Shown: positions 23,733 to 35,270 of the stretch, in pieces
Layout of the letters: every line of letters starts with the position of its first letter
How positions within the stretch are numbered: the stretch's first letter is position 1
Source of the DNA: Cercis canadensis
Lineage: Eukaryota > Streptophyta > Magnoliopsida > Fabales > Fabaceae
Length of the DNA stretch: 64,000 bases
Reading direction: 5' to 3'
Assembly (NCBI GenBank): GCA_003255065.1
Contig: QAOA01003742.1
Location: 175,204 to 239,203 of the forward strand
Made by a program: the position numbers and the translations under genes
The notes under the pieces: generated by a model
The model's database searches: none
Seen by the model: only the letters and a program-made list of their open reading frames with translations
Told to the model about the DNA's origin: nothing

Positions 23733-23757
23733 TTCCTCGGCAACGGTGCCAAAAACT
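23733..23757 (-). other. Primer-binding site of Athila type
   Basis: On the minus strand the sequence reads TTTTTGGCACCGTTGCCGAG, one change from the Athila primer site TTGGCGCCGTTGCCGGGG. It sits directly inside the LTR. Confidence 0.8.
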
Positions 23758-25131
23758 TGTTGTGAAAATTTAAACGCAAGTGTACGTTGTCGTTTGTAAG
23801 TAATAAAATGAGATAAATTTATCGTTCCCACGAGGACTAATGTACCAACTACCGAAAAATGGTTAACATTAACTTTATCTAATCAATCGATATGGAGATA
23901 TTTCAATGAAACAACTGAAAATAGAACAACACAATGTAAACCAGAAAAATAACAAATCAAACCAGAAAAAGGATAGATTCATCAAAAGAGAAACACCTAA
24001 GGTTCCGATTTCACCGTAATTACTCCTAGCTTTCATTCCATATTCCATTAACTCCAATTTATCTTCCTATTTGCTAATCAAGATTCCCTAATTTATTCAC
24101 TAGCCTCTCCCAAGGTCTAGTGTAAATATCCATTAATTACTAACCCTGTATATCCCTATACGAGTTACAATAATTACAAATTCATTTAGTTTTGTGGATC
24201 TTTTTAACTGATTACATAAGCCATGGAGGTATATTCCTATCCTCCATGTAGCTCATGACATTTACCCCAAGGAACTTGACACACAACTCTCCTTCCGGTC
24301 TCATTGTGATTAACAATTCATCTAATTATTGGCCAGACAATCAGAAGCATTAAGAAAAGAGATAAACGCTCAAATTGAAGAGATAAATAATGGAATTAAC
24401 TTCATATGAAACTACAGCTGGTTCTAATTAGGCTACATCGTACCCCTAGATAAGAGAATTAGTTCATACTAGAAGAAGAAAACAAGAAAGAATAAAATTG
24501 AGACATGATTCAAAGGTAAAAGAGGAAAAACTCTGGTTTGAAGGTCAAATCAGCTTTGCATCTCCTCCCTTCAATCCTTACTTTGCCTCCTTTGTGCCTC
24601 CAAAAGTGTCTAAGAACGAACCCCTTCTAATTCCCTCTAGTTTCCTATTTATACCCCTAAGAAAACCTTCAAGAATTAAACAAAAACAAGGCCCAAAGAT
24701 CAGAATCGGGCTCGAGCGTCGCGGCTCTGAGGATTGGGCACCGCGGCCCTGCAGTTCTAGAAGAGGTAGAGATCTTTTACACGCTCGGGCGCCGCGGCCC
24801 TGATATATGGGCGCCGCAGCGTTGTCTCACTACCAATTTCTTCTTGTTCTTGAGCAAACACGGGCGCCGCGGCTCTATGAAATCAGAGGTGCGGCGCTGA
24901 GCTCCTATCTAAGTCCTCACTCTGAGGCTATCAAGGGTTGCAGGTCTTGATTATGAGCGCTGCGGCGCTAGAATTCTGTCCCAAAATTCTCAAAACCTTT
25001 GTTTCTTCACTTTAGTTCATGGAACCTGAAATTTAACATGAAAATCCAGTTAAATAGCAATTAATCATTGAAAACTAACTAAATACTTAAGTAAAGGGCA
25101 CCTAAAGAGTGAGTATAAAACTCACTCAACA
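23758..25131 (-). mobile_element. 5' LTR of the Athila-like element (1374 bp)
   Basis: On the minus strand the LTR begins TGTTGAGTGAGTTTTATAC at 25131 and ends ...TTTTCACAACA at 23758, immediately before the primer site. The length is normal for Athila. The interior has an unusual GC-rich segment at about 24710-24975 with repeated GGCGCCGCGGC motifs. Only 65 bp separate its outer edge from the next retroelement (25197). Confidence 0.75.
24712..24975. repeat. GC-rich dispersed motif cluster (GCCGCGGC) within the Athila LTR
   Basis: Variants of GGGCGCCGCGGC or GCGCTGCGGCGC occur about seven times (near 24716, 24739, 24788, 24808, 24861, 24891 and 24957), separated by AT-rich spacers. They are CpG-rich and often palindromic. 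Confidence 0.6.
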
Positions 25132-25196
25132 TAATCCATTAGTTGAAGTTGAACAACTATCCAATCTTTGGATGTTCCTTAGCTACTAGTGCTTTT

Positions 25197-26239
25197 TGTT
25201 TGTTCCACATCCTCAAATCCAGATTTGATGATAACAAATGACCTTACTTTGTCACTAACCTAATCTATTTTCTAAGTGTTTACTAAAGTGATAGGTTAAT
25301 GATCTAGAAGAAGAAGGAGTTCTGCCTTAGTTTGAACAAGTTTTAGTGCAAAACTAGTTCATTACAAGAAGGCATGTTGATGTGACAATCAGAAGATATT
25401 TCAAAATCAGTGATTATTTCAGAGCAAATACTACTCAATCAGAGGCAGATTCATGTGAAAGAAATCAATTAAGAAAAGAGCCATTGAAGGTTATAAAAGG
25501 AAGTTTTCAAATGGAAGGGCTATGTTAGGAAACAAATCAAGATCAAATAAAAGGATTCCTAATATAACACGATTTGACAGCCAAGCATTGAAGACCCAAG
25601 AGCTAGTGAAAAACACAGAATATCAGAGAAGCAATATTTTAGAAGAAAAATTTTGTGTCGTTATCACAAGCAGTCCACCTTCTTGTTCATCTTTCTATTT
25701 TCTAACTAGTTGATTTTGCCTTTTGTAAAAGAGAGAGATTTTCATTGGAAATTAATCTAGGATTTTGTATTACATATTTCCATTAGGAAAATGTGGGGAG
25801 AGTGACCTTTACTCTTGATTAGAGGGAAAGAAAGTTTCTGGTGAGCTTGTGTAAAAATTAGAGAGAAGGAGTTCACTGGTGATCTCGTGTAAAACTAGTT
25901 CTATAAGCAGCTTGGAGAAGCTTGATCAAATAACTTCAACTACTAGTGAAACCTCAGCCTTGGAAGAGTAGACGCAGGCTTTATTGGCCGAACCACTATA
26001 AATTCTGGCTTCTATCTCTAAACCATTCACTTCTTATATTTCAATTATTTATATTTCTTGAGGTTGTCTCATTAAGTATTTTTCTGTTGTATGTGAAAAC
26101 TGATTATTAAACTTGTTTCTTATCTGATTTCATGTTTTCTATTTTAAATCAAACTTTTGATTAGAAGTAGTTTTCATATTCACATTAAAATTTATTAATC
26201 TCCTATTCACTCCCCTCTAGGAGCATATTTAAACTCTCA
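25197..26239 (+). repeat. 5' LTR of Sirevirus element 2
   Basis: Begins TGTTTGTTCC and ends AAACTCTCA just before the primer site ATTAGTATTAGAGC. It contains the TTTGATGATAACAAAT block and the CCGAACCACTATAAAT promoter core at 25988-26004. It matches the 3' LTR over its whole length apart from the extra segment in the latter. Confidence 0.8.
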
Positions 26240-26641
26240 ATTAGTATTAGAGCTTCGGGCTCAAATTATAGGTTTAACAACCTTGAGTTAAAAGATCAAA
26301 ATTCTAGTTTTTGTAGGTAAAATCAAAATGCAAAGTTCAGCTCACTCCAACAACAAGCCACCATTTTGTAATGGTGACAACTACAAGTATTGNTAAATCA
26401 AACTTTTGATTAGAAGTAGTTTTCATATTCACATTAAAATTTATTAATCTCCTATTCACTCCCTTCTAGGAGCATATTTAAACTCTCAATTAGTATTAGA
26501 GCTTCGGGCTCAAATTATAGGTTTAACAACCTTGAGTTAAAAGATCAAAATTCTAGTTTTTGTAGGTAAAATCAAAATGCAAAGTTCAGCTCACTCCAAC
26601 AACAAGCCACCATTTTGTAATGGTGACAACTACAAGTATTG
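26145..26641 (+). repeat. Direct duplication around a single N, likely assembly artefact
   Basis: 26145-26392 is repeated at 26394-26641 with only one visible mismatch (CCCCTCTAG versus CCCTTCTAG), and the two copies meet at one N (26393). It repeats the LTR end, primer site and gag start. Two nearly identical copies abutting at an N suggest an unmerged contig overlap and not a real duplication. Confidence 0.8.
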
Positions 26642-27768
26642 GAAGGAAAGAATAGAGATGTATTTAGAATTCATCGACTACAAAGTATGGGCCATTGTGA
26701 GGAATGGGATGACACCACCAACAAAGATGGTTGATGGGATACAAGTTCCAAAAGAAGAAGTGAGTACACACTGGATGATCAACTCATGTATACTTTGAAC
26801 TCCAAAGCAAGGTATAATATCATGTGTGTAGTATCCTCAAAAGAGTATGAACACGTAGCTTCTTGTAACACGGCTAAGGGGATGTGGGATAAACTCAAAG
26901 CAATATATGAAGGAACAAGTCATGTAAAAGAAGCTAAAATTGACATCTTCGGATCTCAATATGAAATATTTCATATAAAGAAGGATGAACCTCTAGAGTC
27001 ATTCTTTTTCTCAGTTTCTTGGAATTATAAACAATCTCAAGAGCCTTGGTAGAGAATATACCCAAAAGGAGCAAAGAAACTCCTTAGATGCTTGACTCTG
27101 AGGTGGGAAACAAAAGTTATTGTGCTTCTTCAATATGTTAAAACAAATGACATGACTATTGATCAGCTGAGAAGACAACTTGAGACATATCAAATGATGA
27201 TGTTTGAGAATAAAAACAGATTAGAAGATCACAAGAAGAAGAGTTTCGCTCTTACAAGTACAACACAAGAAACCAGTTCTACTGCAAAAGAAATAGTTTC
27301 TAGTGATGAAATGTAGCTCTTATTTCAAAAAAAATTCTTCAACAAATAAAAAGGAGAAATGACAGAAAGAAATTCCAATCCAGAAGCACTAAGGGAGAAA
27401 CCAGCAGAGAACCTTTTATCTGTTATGAATGCAAGAAACTTAGACACATCAAACCAAACTGTCCAAATCTCAAGAAAAAGAAGTTCTACCGAAAGGAGAA
27501 GAAGAAAGCCATGATTGCCTTATGGAGTGACGTTGAATCATCCTCAAACAGTGATGATTCCGATGAAGAAAATCTGTCAAATTTCTATTTTATGGCAAAA
27601 ACAGATGAGGTATGTGATTTCAATTTAGGTCCTCATCCTTATTATGATGAGTTAAATCGAGCTTTCGAAGATCTAGCTCTAGACTATGAAAATAGGCTTG
27701 CAAAGATAAAAGCTTTTAAGAAAATAATCAAAGAACAGATCAAGAAGATTGATTTACTAAAGAAATAA
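26577..27768 (+). pseudogene. Gag of Sirevirus element 2, frameshifted
   Basis: The frame starts MQSSAHSNNKPPFCNGDNYK and carries the copia Gag signature (NGDNYKYWKERIEMYLEFID). It shifts near 26765-26790, again near 27020 (SFFFSVSW in place of the expected FxRF), and near 27315. The zinc knuckle at about 27420 reads CYECKKLRHIKPNC: all three Cys and the His are kept, but the Gly before His is Arg. A coiled-coil-like acidic and Lys-rich tail ends at 27768. The product would be the particle-forming structural protein; this copy cannot make it intact. Confidence 0.8.
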
Positions 27769-29580
27769 AATTTTGAAATGATTCAAAATTTTAAAGTTTT
27801 ACAAAATGAAAATGAATCTTTTAAGAAAAATTAGCTTCTTACCCTTTCAATTCTCAAGAAAAATAATGATTTAAAAAGGAAGGTAAATGAACAATCCAAC
27901 GATCTAGCAAAATTTGTTCAAGGACATAGGAACCTGAATGTGTTGCTAGGGAGGTAAAGGGTTGGGCAAGACAGAGTTGGTCTGGGTTATCATGAAACTT
28001 AGCCAATAAAGTTATCTAGAAACCTCTGTATCAAAGAACCAATTTCTTATCCTATTTCTAGAAACTCCTTTATTAAAGCTTATGTGTCTTATTCTGCTTC
28101 AAGAAATACTTGCTCTTTCTACTGTAGAACAGGTCATACTATGTATAACTANAAAAAAAAAAAAAAAAAAAGAGACATGAGAGACGTCACCTTTGGAGAT
28201 AATGGCAAAGGTAGAATTGTGGGAGTTGGTAAGGTGGCAATCAATAACTCCTTTTACCTTGAAAATTTTATTTAGTTGAAGGTTTGATGCATAATCTTTT
28301 AAGCAGAAGTCAGCTCTGTGATAAAGGTCACAAAGTTGTGTTTAAATCTTCTCACTCCATTATTCATGATTTACATTGTGATAAAGTTTTGTTTGTTGGC
28401 CATAGAAGTTCAAATGTGTATGTTGTATCCAAAGAGGGACTAGTCTTGAAACGTGAAACTTGTTTTTCATCTTTAAGTAGCAGTTCCTAGTTATGGCATA
28501 GAAGGCTTGACCATGTTCATTTCAAACTTCTTTCTAAACTGGACAAATGGGAACTTGTTCTTGATCTTCTAAAACTTGTTTTTGAAAAATACAAAGTTTG
28601 CTTAGCTTATCAACAAGGGAAACAAACTAAGTCATATTTTAGGACCAAGAAGGAGTTATCTAGTTCTAGACCTCTCCAGCTACTTCATATGGACTTCTTT
28701 GGACCATCACCCACAACTAGCTTAAATGGAAAAAAAAAAAAANACTAGCTTAAATAAAAAAAAAAAAAAAAAAGTATGGATTTGTAATAATTAATGACTA
28801 TTCAAGATTCACATGGGTATTCTTCCTTGCTCATAAAGATGAAACTTGTACTGTTTTCGAAAGGTTTTGCAAGAAAATCCAGAATGAGAAAGGTTGTGTT
28901 ATCTCTTCTATTTGAAGTTATCATGGTAGAGATTTTGAAAACAAGTTTTTCAAAATATTTTGTGAAAATCATAGTATTCATCATAACTTCTCTTGTCCTA
29001 GGACTCCTCAACAAAATGGAGTCATGGAAAGAAAAATAGTACATTAGTTGAAATGGGGATAACCATGTTAATTGAAAATGATTTACCTAAATATTTATGA
29101 GCAGCTGTTGTAAATATAGCTTGTTATATCTTGAAAAGATGTTTGGTAAAACCAATTTTAAAGAAAACTCCTTATGAGTTATGGAAAGGAAGAAAACCTA
29201 ATGAGAGTTATTTCCTTGCTTTCAGGTGCAAATGCTTTATTCTAAATAATGGTAAGAAATAGTTGATGCAAAATCAAATGAATGTATATTTCTAGGTTAT
29301 TCATCTTCTAGTAAAGCATATAGAGTGTTCAATAAGAAAACTCTTTGTCTAGAAGAGTCAGTGCATGTTATTTTTTATGAGCCTAACTTTCCTTTGAGTT
29401 CTCAAGCTCCTGAAGATGATGAATTAGAATAGGTAAACAACATATCCTCAAAAGCAGAAAAGGAATCAGAACAAATAGAAAATTTAAGTCAAGAAGAAAC
29501 AGTTATGGAAGAACTCCACAGGAGAATGCCAAGGAGTTTCTGCCGAAGGAAACTCGAACTACTAAGAATCATCCTATTGA
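27769..29580 (+). pseudogene. Protease/integrase region of Sirevirus element 2, heavily damaged
   Basis: SASRNTCSFYCRTGHTMYN near 28087 is the conserved text just before the aspartic protease. The DSG active site itself is missing where an N and an A-run occur (28152-28171). The frame resumes with VTFGDNGKGRIVGVGK, then LLSRSQLCDKGHKVVF and, at 28497, LWHRRLDHVHFKLL, the zinc-binding GAG-pre-integrase motif with C...C further on (VCLAYQQGK). HMDFFGPS near 28690 is the first catalytic Asp region of integrase. A second N at 28743 sits within a duplicated A-rich stretch, and later integrase segments (SCPRTPQQNGVMERK-like) are split by frame changes. Confidence 0.7.
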
Positions 29581-29584
29581 CAAT

Positions 29585-31171
29585 GTGATTGGTGATCCAA
29601 ATAGAGGAATAAGCACTTGTGTCTCTCTCAGAGATTACCATGTCAACCTGGCATTCCTCTCCTTCATAGAGTCATCCAACATTAATGATGCATTACAAGA
29701 TGAAGCTTGGATAGTGGCAATGCAAGATGAACTAAACCAATTTGAAAGAAATAAAGTATGGAAGCTTGTACCTCAACCAGAAAATGTTAGTATAATTGGT
29801 ACAAAATGGGTCTTTCAGAACAAACTGGATAAAGATGGAAAAGTGGTAAGAAATAAAGCTAGATTAGTAGCTCAAGGGTACAATCAACAAGAAGGTATTG
29901 ACTTTGAAGAAACTTTTGCTCTCGTAGCTAGATTAGAAGTTCTTAGAATGTTTCTTGCTTTTGCTTGCTTTAAAATTTCAAACTCTTTCTTAAATGGTTT
30001 TATAAATGAGAAAGTCTATATAAGACAACCTCCCGGTTTTGAAAGCTTAGATTTTCCAAATCATGTCTATAAACTCTCTAAAGCTCTTTATGGTCTTAAG
30101 CAAGCTCCTAGAGCTTGGTATGATAGACATAGTGAGTTTCTTTTGAAAAATAACTTTTCAAGAGGAAAAGTGGATACCACTCTTTTCTCTAAGCATGTAA
30201 AGCATGATATTCTTCTTGTTCAAATTTATGTGGATGATATTATTTTTGGATCTTCTAATGAGTTTATGTGCAAGGAGTTTGAAAAACTAATGAAAGGAGA
30301 ATTTGAAATTAGCATGATGGGGGAGCTAACTTTCTTTCTCAAATTTCAAGTCAAACAAACCTCAGAAGGCATTTTCTTAAATCAATCCAAATATATAAAG
30401 GAGCTATTGAAGAAATTCAAAATGGGAGATGCCGAAGGAATTGTAACTCTTATGAGTCCTTCAACCAAACTAGATTTGGATGAAAAAGGTAAACCAATTC
30501 GTCAAAAAATATATAGAGATATGATTGGATCTCTTCTCTATCTTACAGCTAATAGACCTAATATAATGTTCAGTGTATGTACATGTGCTAGATATCAAGT
30601 TGCTCCTAAAGAATCTCATCTTACTGTTGTAAAAAGAATCTTTAGATACTTGATAACTACTTCTAATGTTGGCTTGTGGTTTAGCAAAACTAGTTCCATT
30701 GAACTAGTTGCCTATACAGATTCTGACTATGGTGGATGCTCCATTGATCGAAAAAGCACAAGTGGAGGCTGTCAATTCTTAGAAAATGCTTTAGTGTCAT
30801 GGCAATGCAAGAAACAACATTCAATGGCTCAATCTACAGCTGAAGCTGAGTATATGGTTGTTGAAAATTGTTGTTCTAATGTGTTATGAATGAAGCAACA
30901 ACTAGTTGACTATGACATAAAGTTAAATCACATTCCTTTATTATGTGACAACACTAGTGCTATAAACATTGCAAAGAATCCAGTACAACACTCAAGAACC
31001 AAACATACTGATATCAAGCATCACTTCATCAGAGATCATGTATTCAAATGGGATATTGAATTAGTCTTCATCAATACTGAGGAACAACTAGCTGACATAC
31101 TCACTAAACCCTTGGCTAAAGAAAGGTACTGTTTCTTAAGATCTCAGCTAGGAATGGTAAGCATATATTAA
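29585..31171 (+). pseudogene. Reverse transcriptase and RNase H of Sirevirus element 2
   Basis: A 434-codon frame covers copia RT: NKVWKLVPQPENVSIIGTKW, ARLVAQGYNQQEGIDFEETF, YGLKQAPRAWY and the catalytic YVDDIIF. The motif-A region reads FKISNSFLNG where DVKSAFLNG is expected, so the first catalytic Asp is lost with a short deletion. RNase H follows (AYTDSDYGG, RKSTSG, AQSTAEAEY). A TGA at 30887-30889 replaces the usual Trp of LWMKQQL. The same frame continues to 31171 with CDNTSAINIAKNP, TKHTDIKHHFIRDHV and QLADILTKPL. The pattern fits a single polyprotein with one nonsense change in this part. Confidence 0.85.
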
Positions 31172-31479
31172 ATTCTATCTTGCATATATTCTTGCTTATT
31201 AGAATTATTTAGGACTAATGTTGCTTAGATCATTGATATAAGTTATGAAATTTGGCAAAGTGGCTGAGAATTTGAGAGAATGTCTAAACTCGTTCTCAAA
31301 ACTGGTTCTAATTGGTTTATTCTCATCCTTTTCGGCCTTTATTTAAACCATTTTCAAAATAGGCCTACTCCTTCCTCAGACCATGGTTTTAAAAAGCCCA
31401 ATATCCAATTGCGCTAAAGCGCACTGTTTCATTAACCTCTTTCACCTGTACAACTTGTAAAACATCAGCCTTTCAAGCT

Positions 31480-33282
31480 TTGACCTTTGGTTTCTCGGTA
31501 ACTATTGTTAACGCACTTTCCTTCTCTCTTTTTTTTCAAATCAAATCCTTTAATTGCTTCTTAATTGCTGCAACTACTTCCATCATCCTTGATTCTCACT
31601 TGTCAACTGCTTCCATCTCTGTTAAAATTTCTGAGATTCTTCTCTTTATAATTCCAAATTTCACCATGCATTTTGTAAACAATCTTCGTCGCTCTTCAAG
31701 AATGAAAACTAAAGGCAAAGCTATACCCAGAAACACTCCAAAAACCTCATTCATGGTTTTTGATTCTTCCTCAAATACCTATGAATCTCTGCAAGAAGCT
31801 CTTGCTCAAAGCACCCAGCTGGGCGAAACCAATTCTAGAGACAGGGAACAAGCTCCAGTTCCTAAACCAGTCCCATCCACAGTAAATAGATATAAAGAAA
31901 TGCTTATGCCTCTTCAATCTATTGGAGGTTTCTTGCTGCTCACTACTCTGACATATCCATTGCTACTCATTAAACTAGAATTTGAACCATCTCCAGCTTC
32001 TCCTGCTACCATCTCTAGTCCTGGCTCTCAAGAAGAACAAGTTTCGTCTTCTCCTGCCTCGGAACCAGTTCCTATCTCCACAGAACTTGCTCAACACTCT
32101 TCAAGCACACAACCAAAAATGAAAACAAAGATGTGTGCTCGCAAGAAAGTGTCTATGCTCCCTCCGTGCTGCGTCCAACCTGTTGGTCCTCTGTTTGCCA
32201 GCAAATAAATTGAAAAGCACTTTCACCATAATTTCTTTCTTAGGACAGTTGTTCCTGGTGTTGTTGTTCAATGGGAAGAAGATACACCAGAAACTGTAGC
32301 TATTGATGAAGCTATTACTGCCATGGGATGGAGCAAATTGCTTGATGTTGATGAGCTAGTCATTCCTCAAGTAGTTAAGATGTTCTATGCTCATCTTCAA
32401 CCCATGCAAGGTTTGATCTCTGGCTCTATTTATCTCAAATCTTATGTTGCTAGAATTTGTATCATTGTTAATAAGGGGTTATTAGAGGATATTCTTGGTC
32501 TTCCTACTGATGATGATACTTAATATATACATAAAATCAGGCCCATAAATTTTATTAGTTATGATGAAGCTATGGAAGCAATTTATGACTTTCCTGTCAA
32601 TAGAGATCCTTTCTCCGCACCCACTGTGCATTGCATGAACCCTATTACTTGCACATTAGCCAAACTTGTTACCTCATTGTTCTTACCTCGTGTTGGAGGG
32701 TTGTTAGAGGATATTCTTGGTCTTCCTACTGATGATGATACTTGATATATACATAAAATCAGGCCCATAAATTTTATTAGTTATGATGAAGCTATGGAAG
32801 CAATTTGTGACTTTCCTGTCAATAGAGATCCTTTCTCTGCACCCACTGTGCATTGCATGAACCCTATTACTCGCACATTAGCCAAACTTGTTACCTCATT
32901 GTTCTTACCTCGTGTTGGTAGCCATTCTGAGTTCACCACTCAAGACCTATACTTGTTGTACCACATCAAACAAAGGCTCCCTTTGAACCTTCCTAGTCTT
33001 ATCTTGAATCATATGGCTCGGTCTATTGTTGGCACAAGGAAAACAACCATCTTGCCTTATGGTATGTTGATTGTTCACATATGCAAGCATTTTCATGTTA
33101 ACCTCACTAAATTCAATGAGGTTCATCTAGCTGACAACCTTATAATAAGAATACCCCCGCCTGGATTTAAAGGGACACTAGAAAGCTCCAAGTCAGCTTC
33201 TAAAAAGAGTTCCTCTGGAACAAAGCGCAAGCCTACTACTGTTAAAACCTCCTCCAAGAAGAAGCAAGCTAGTTCTTCATAG
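31480..33282 (+). pseudogene. Post-pol accessory ORF of Sirevirus (putative plant transposon protein domain)
   Basis: Three open segments lie in one frame, split by TAA at 32206 and 32521 and a TGA near 32743. The first part is Ser/Pro-rich (LRRSSRMKTKGKAI, EPVPISTELA). The second and third have FYAHLQPMQGLISGSIYL, ILGLPTDDD, DLYLLYHIKQRLPLNLPSLILNHM and a Lys/Ser-rich tail (KKSSSGTKRKP). This arrangement resembles the domain annotated as putative plant transposon protein, which occurs in the extra ORF of Sireviruses and some other elements. Its function is unknown. A 222-bp in-frame tandem duplication (32475-32918) doubles part of the domain. Confidence 0.65.
32475..32918 (+). repeat. In-frame tandem duplication, 222 bp x 2
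   Basis: Offset 222 bp (74 codons): copy 1 is about 32475-32696 and copy 2 about 32697-32918, starting GGTTRTTAGAGGATATTC and ending CCTCGTGTTGG. A few substitutions separate the copies (TTATGAC/TTGTGAC; ACTTGC/ACTCGC), so it is a real duplication that has aged slightly. Confidence 0.85.
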
Positions 33283-33413
33283 AAAACTAGTTCTTTTCAA
33301 AAACCAGTTCCTCCATCTCAACCAGTAGACCATCCTTCTTGGATAGCAAGTTTGAATCCTATGGAGCTAGCCAATCAAATTGGATTAAGGTTGAACTTTT
33401 TCCAGACTCAGGT

Positions 33414-33717
33414 GATGCAATGCAAAGGTTGCCTCTGTTGAGCAAAAATTAGCCACTGGAGAGAATGAGTTGGCTACAACCAAAGCAAAGCTGGTTGCTG
33501 TTAAAAATGAGCTTGCAAAGATACAAGTCACTGAATCTTCCTCCTCCTAGACTCTCTGCGTCCATGATGCAATGCAAAGGTTGCCTCTGTTGAGCAAAAA
33601 TTAGCCACTGGAGAGAATGAGTTGGCTACAACCAAAGCAAAGCTGGTTGCTGTTAAAAATGAGCTTGCAGAGATACAAGTCACTGAATCTTCCTCCTCCT
33701 AGACTCTCTGCGTCCAT
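33414..33717 (+). repeat. Tandem duplication, 152 bp x 2
   Basis: Copy 1 is 33414-33565 and copy 2 is 33566-33717, both from GATGCAATGCAAAGG to CTCTCTGCGTCCAT, with one difference noted (GCAAAG/GCAGAG). The unit codes for a heptad-like Lys/Glu-rich stretch (ENELATTKAKLVAVKNEL) at the end of the accessory ORF region. The length is not a multiple of three, so it shifts the frame. Confidence 0.85.
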
Positions 33718-33915
33718 GATGGCTAACTGCTTATTCATAAGTTTTGTATTAGTGGTCTCTTCACTTTGCTAGTCCTCTAGGATTTTATCTTTGAATTCTG
33801 TTTGCATCTTGGTTTCTTGAACTTCAAACTAGTTGGTAGTTTATTTATCGTAGCTCTTGTATGCTATTAGCATGTGTTTATGCAGGTAACTTTTTAGTCC
33901 TTTTTTGATGTTGAC

Positions 33916-34128
33916 AAAGGGGGAGAAAATCATATGGAAAGCTCTTATACATATTATTTTGTTGATAGTCTTGATTGAACTATAACTGTAAAAAGAATCA
34001 CCTTCTTAAAAATTTTTGTTTTGCGAAAAACTTCTTCTTGAACTGGTTCTGCAAAACTTGTTCAAAAGAAAGCTAAAATTTAGGGGGAGATCTTTTCAGG
34101 TATTTGTCATCATAAAAAAAAGGGAGAT
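33916..34128 (+). other. Multiple polypurine-tract-like motifs before the 3' LTR
   Basis: AAAGGGGGAG at 33916-33925, TAGGGGGAGA at 34081-34090 and AAAAGGGAGA at 34118-34127. The last abuts the LTR and is the functional position. Repeated PPT-like copies upstream of the 3' LTR are a Sirevirus trait. Confidence 0.6.
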
Positions 34129-35236
34129 TGTTAGTTTCATATCCTCCAATCTAGTTTTGATGATAACAAATTACCTTACTTTGTCATTAACCCTAATCTA
34201 TTTGCTAAGTGTTTACTAAAGTGACAGGTTAATGATCCAGAAGAAAAGGAGTTATGCCTTAGTTGGAACAAGTTTTAGTGCAAAACTGGTTCATTACAAG
34301 AAGGCATGTTGATGTGGCAATCAGAAAATATTTCAAAATCAGTGATTATTTTATAGCAAATACTGCTCAATTAGAGGCAGATTCATGTGGAAGAAATCAA
34401 TTAAGAAAAGAGCTGTTGAAAGTTATAAAAGGAAGTTTTTCAAAAAGAATGGCTATGTTAGGAAACAAATCTAGATTAAATATGAGGATTCCTAATATAA
34501 CACGATTTGACAGCCAAGCATTGAAGACCTTGTCTACAATTTAAATAATCATCTTCTGCCTCTGGACGCCTATATATTGAAGACCTAAGAGCTAGTGAAA
34601 AACATAGAATTTCAAAGAAGCAATCTTTTAGAAGAAAAATTCTATGTGATTATCACAAGCAATCCACCTTCTTGTTCATCTCTCTATTTTCTACCTATTT
34701 GATCTACCTTTTGTAAAAGAGATATATTTTCATTGGGAACTAAAATTAATCTTGGATTTTTTATTACAGATTTCCCTAATGGAAATATGGGGAGAGTGAC
34801 ATCTACTCTTGATTAGAGGGAGAGAAAGTTTCTGGTGAGCTTATGTAAAAATAAAAGAGAAGGAGTTCACTAGTGATCTCGTGTAAAACTAGTTTTGTAA
34901 GCAGCTTGGAGAAGCTTGATCAAATAACCTCAACTGCTAGTGAAACCCTAGCCTTGGGAGAGTGGACATAGGCTTTATTGGCCGAACCACTATAAATTAT
35001 GGCTTCTATCTCTAGACCCTTCACCTCTTATATTTTAGTTATTTATATTTCTTGAGGTTGTCTCATTAAGTACTTTTTGTTATATGTGAAAACTGGTTAT
35101 TAAACTTGTTTCTTATCTAATTTCATGTTTTTTGTTTTAAATCAAACTTTTGACTAGAAGTAGTTTTCAGATTCACATTAAAATTTATTAATCTCCTATT
35201 CACCCCCCCTCCTCTAGGAGAATATTTGAACTCTTA
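34129..35236 (+). repeat. 3' LTR of Sirevirus element 2
   Basis: Starts TGTTAGTTTC and ends GAACTCTTA. It contains TTTTGATGATAACAAAT and the promoter core CCGAACCACTATAAAT at 34981-34998. Relative to the 5' LTR it has an extra segment of about 55 bp (about 34530-34585). Confidence 0.8.
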
Positions 35237-35270
35237 CTTTCAGTACTTTGTCTTTTTATTTGCACCAGCG

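Larger units (their letters stand above)
25197..35236 (+). mobile_element. Sirevirus-like Ty1/copia element 2, full length but decayed
   Basis: The element spans 10,040 bp. It has two LTRs (25197-26239 and 34129-35236), near-matching 5-bp flanks (CTTTT, 25192-25196; CTTTC, 35237-35241), a primer site, gag, pol, an extra ORF after pol, and several polypurine-like tracts before the 3' LTR. That set (about 10 kb, about 1-kb LTRs, third ORF, multiple PPTs) is characteristic of the Sirevirus genus. Every ORF is interrupted, so it is not autonomous. The 3' LTR carries an extra ~55 bp near 34530-34585. Confidence 0.8.

Noticed and set aside
23875-24057. Small minus-strand frame with hydrophobic centre in the Athila LTR
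   Set aside because: Lies in LTR sequence, no motif, likely chance.
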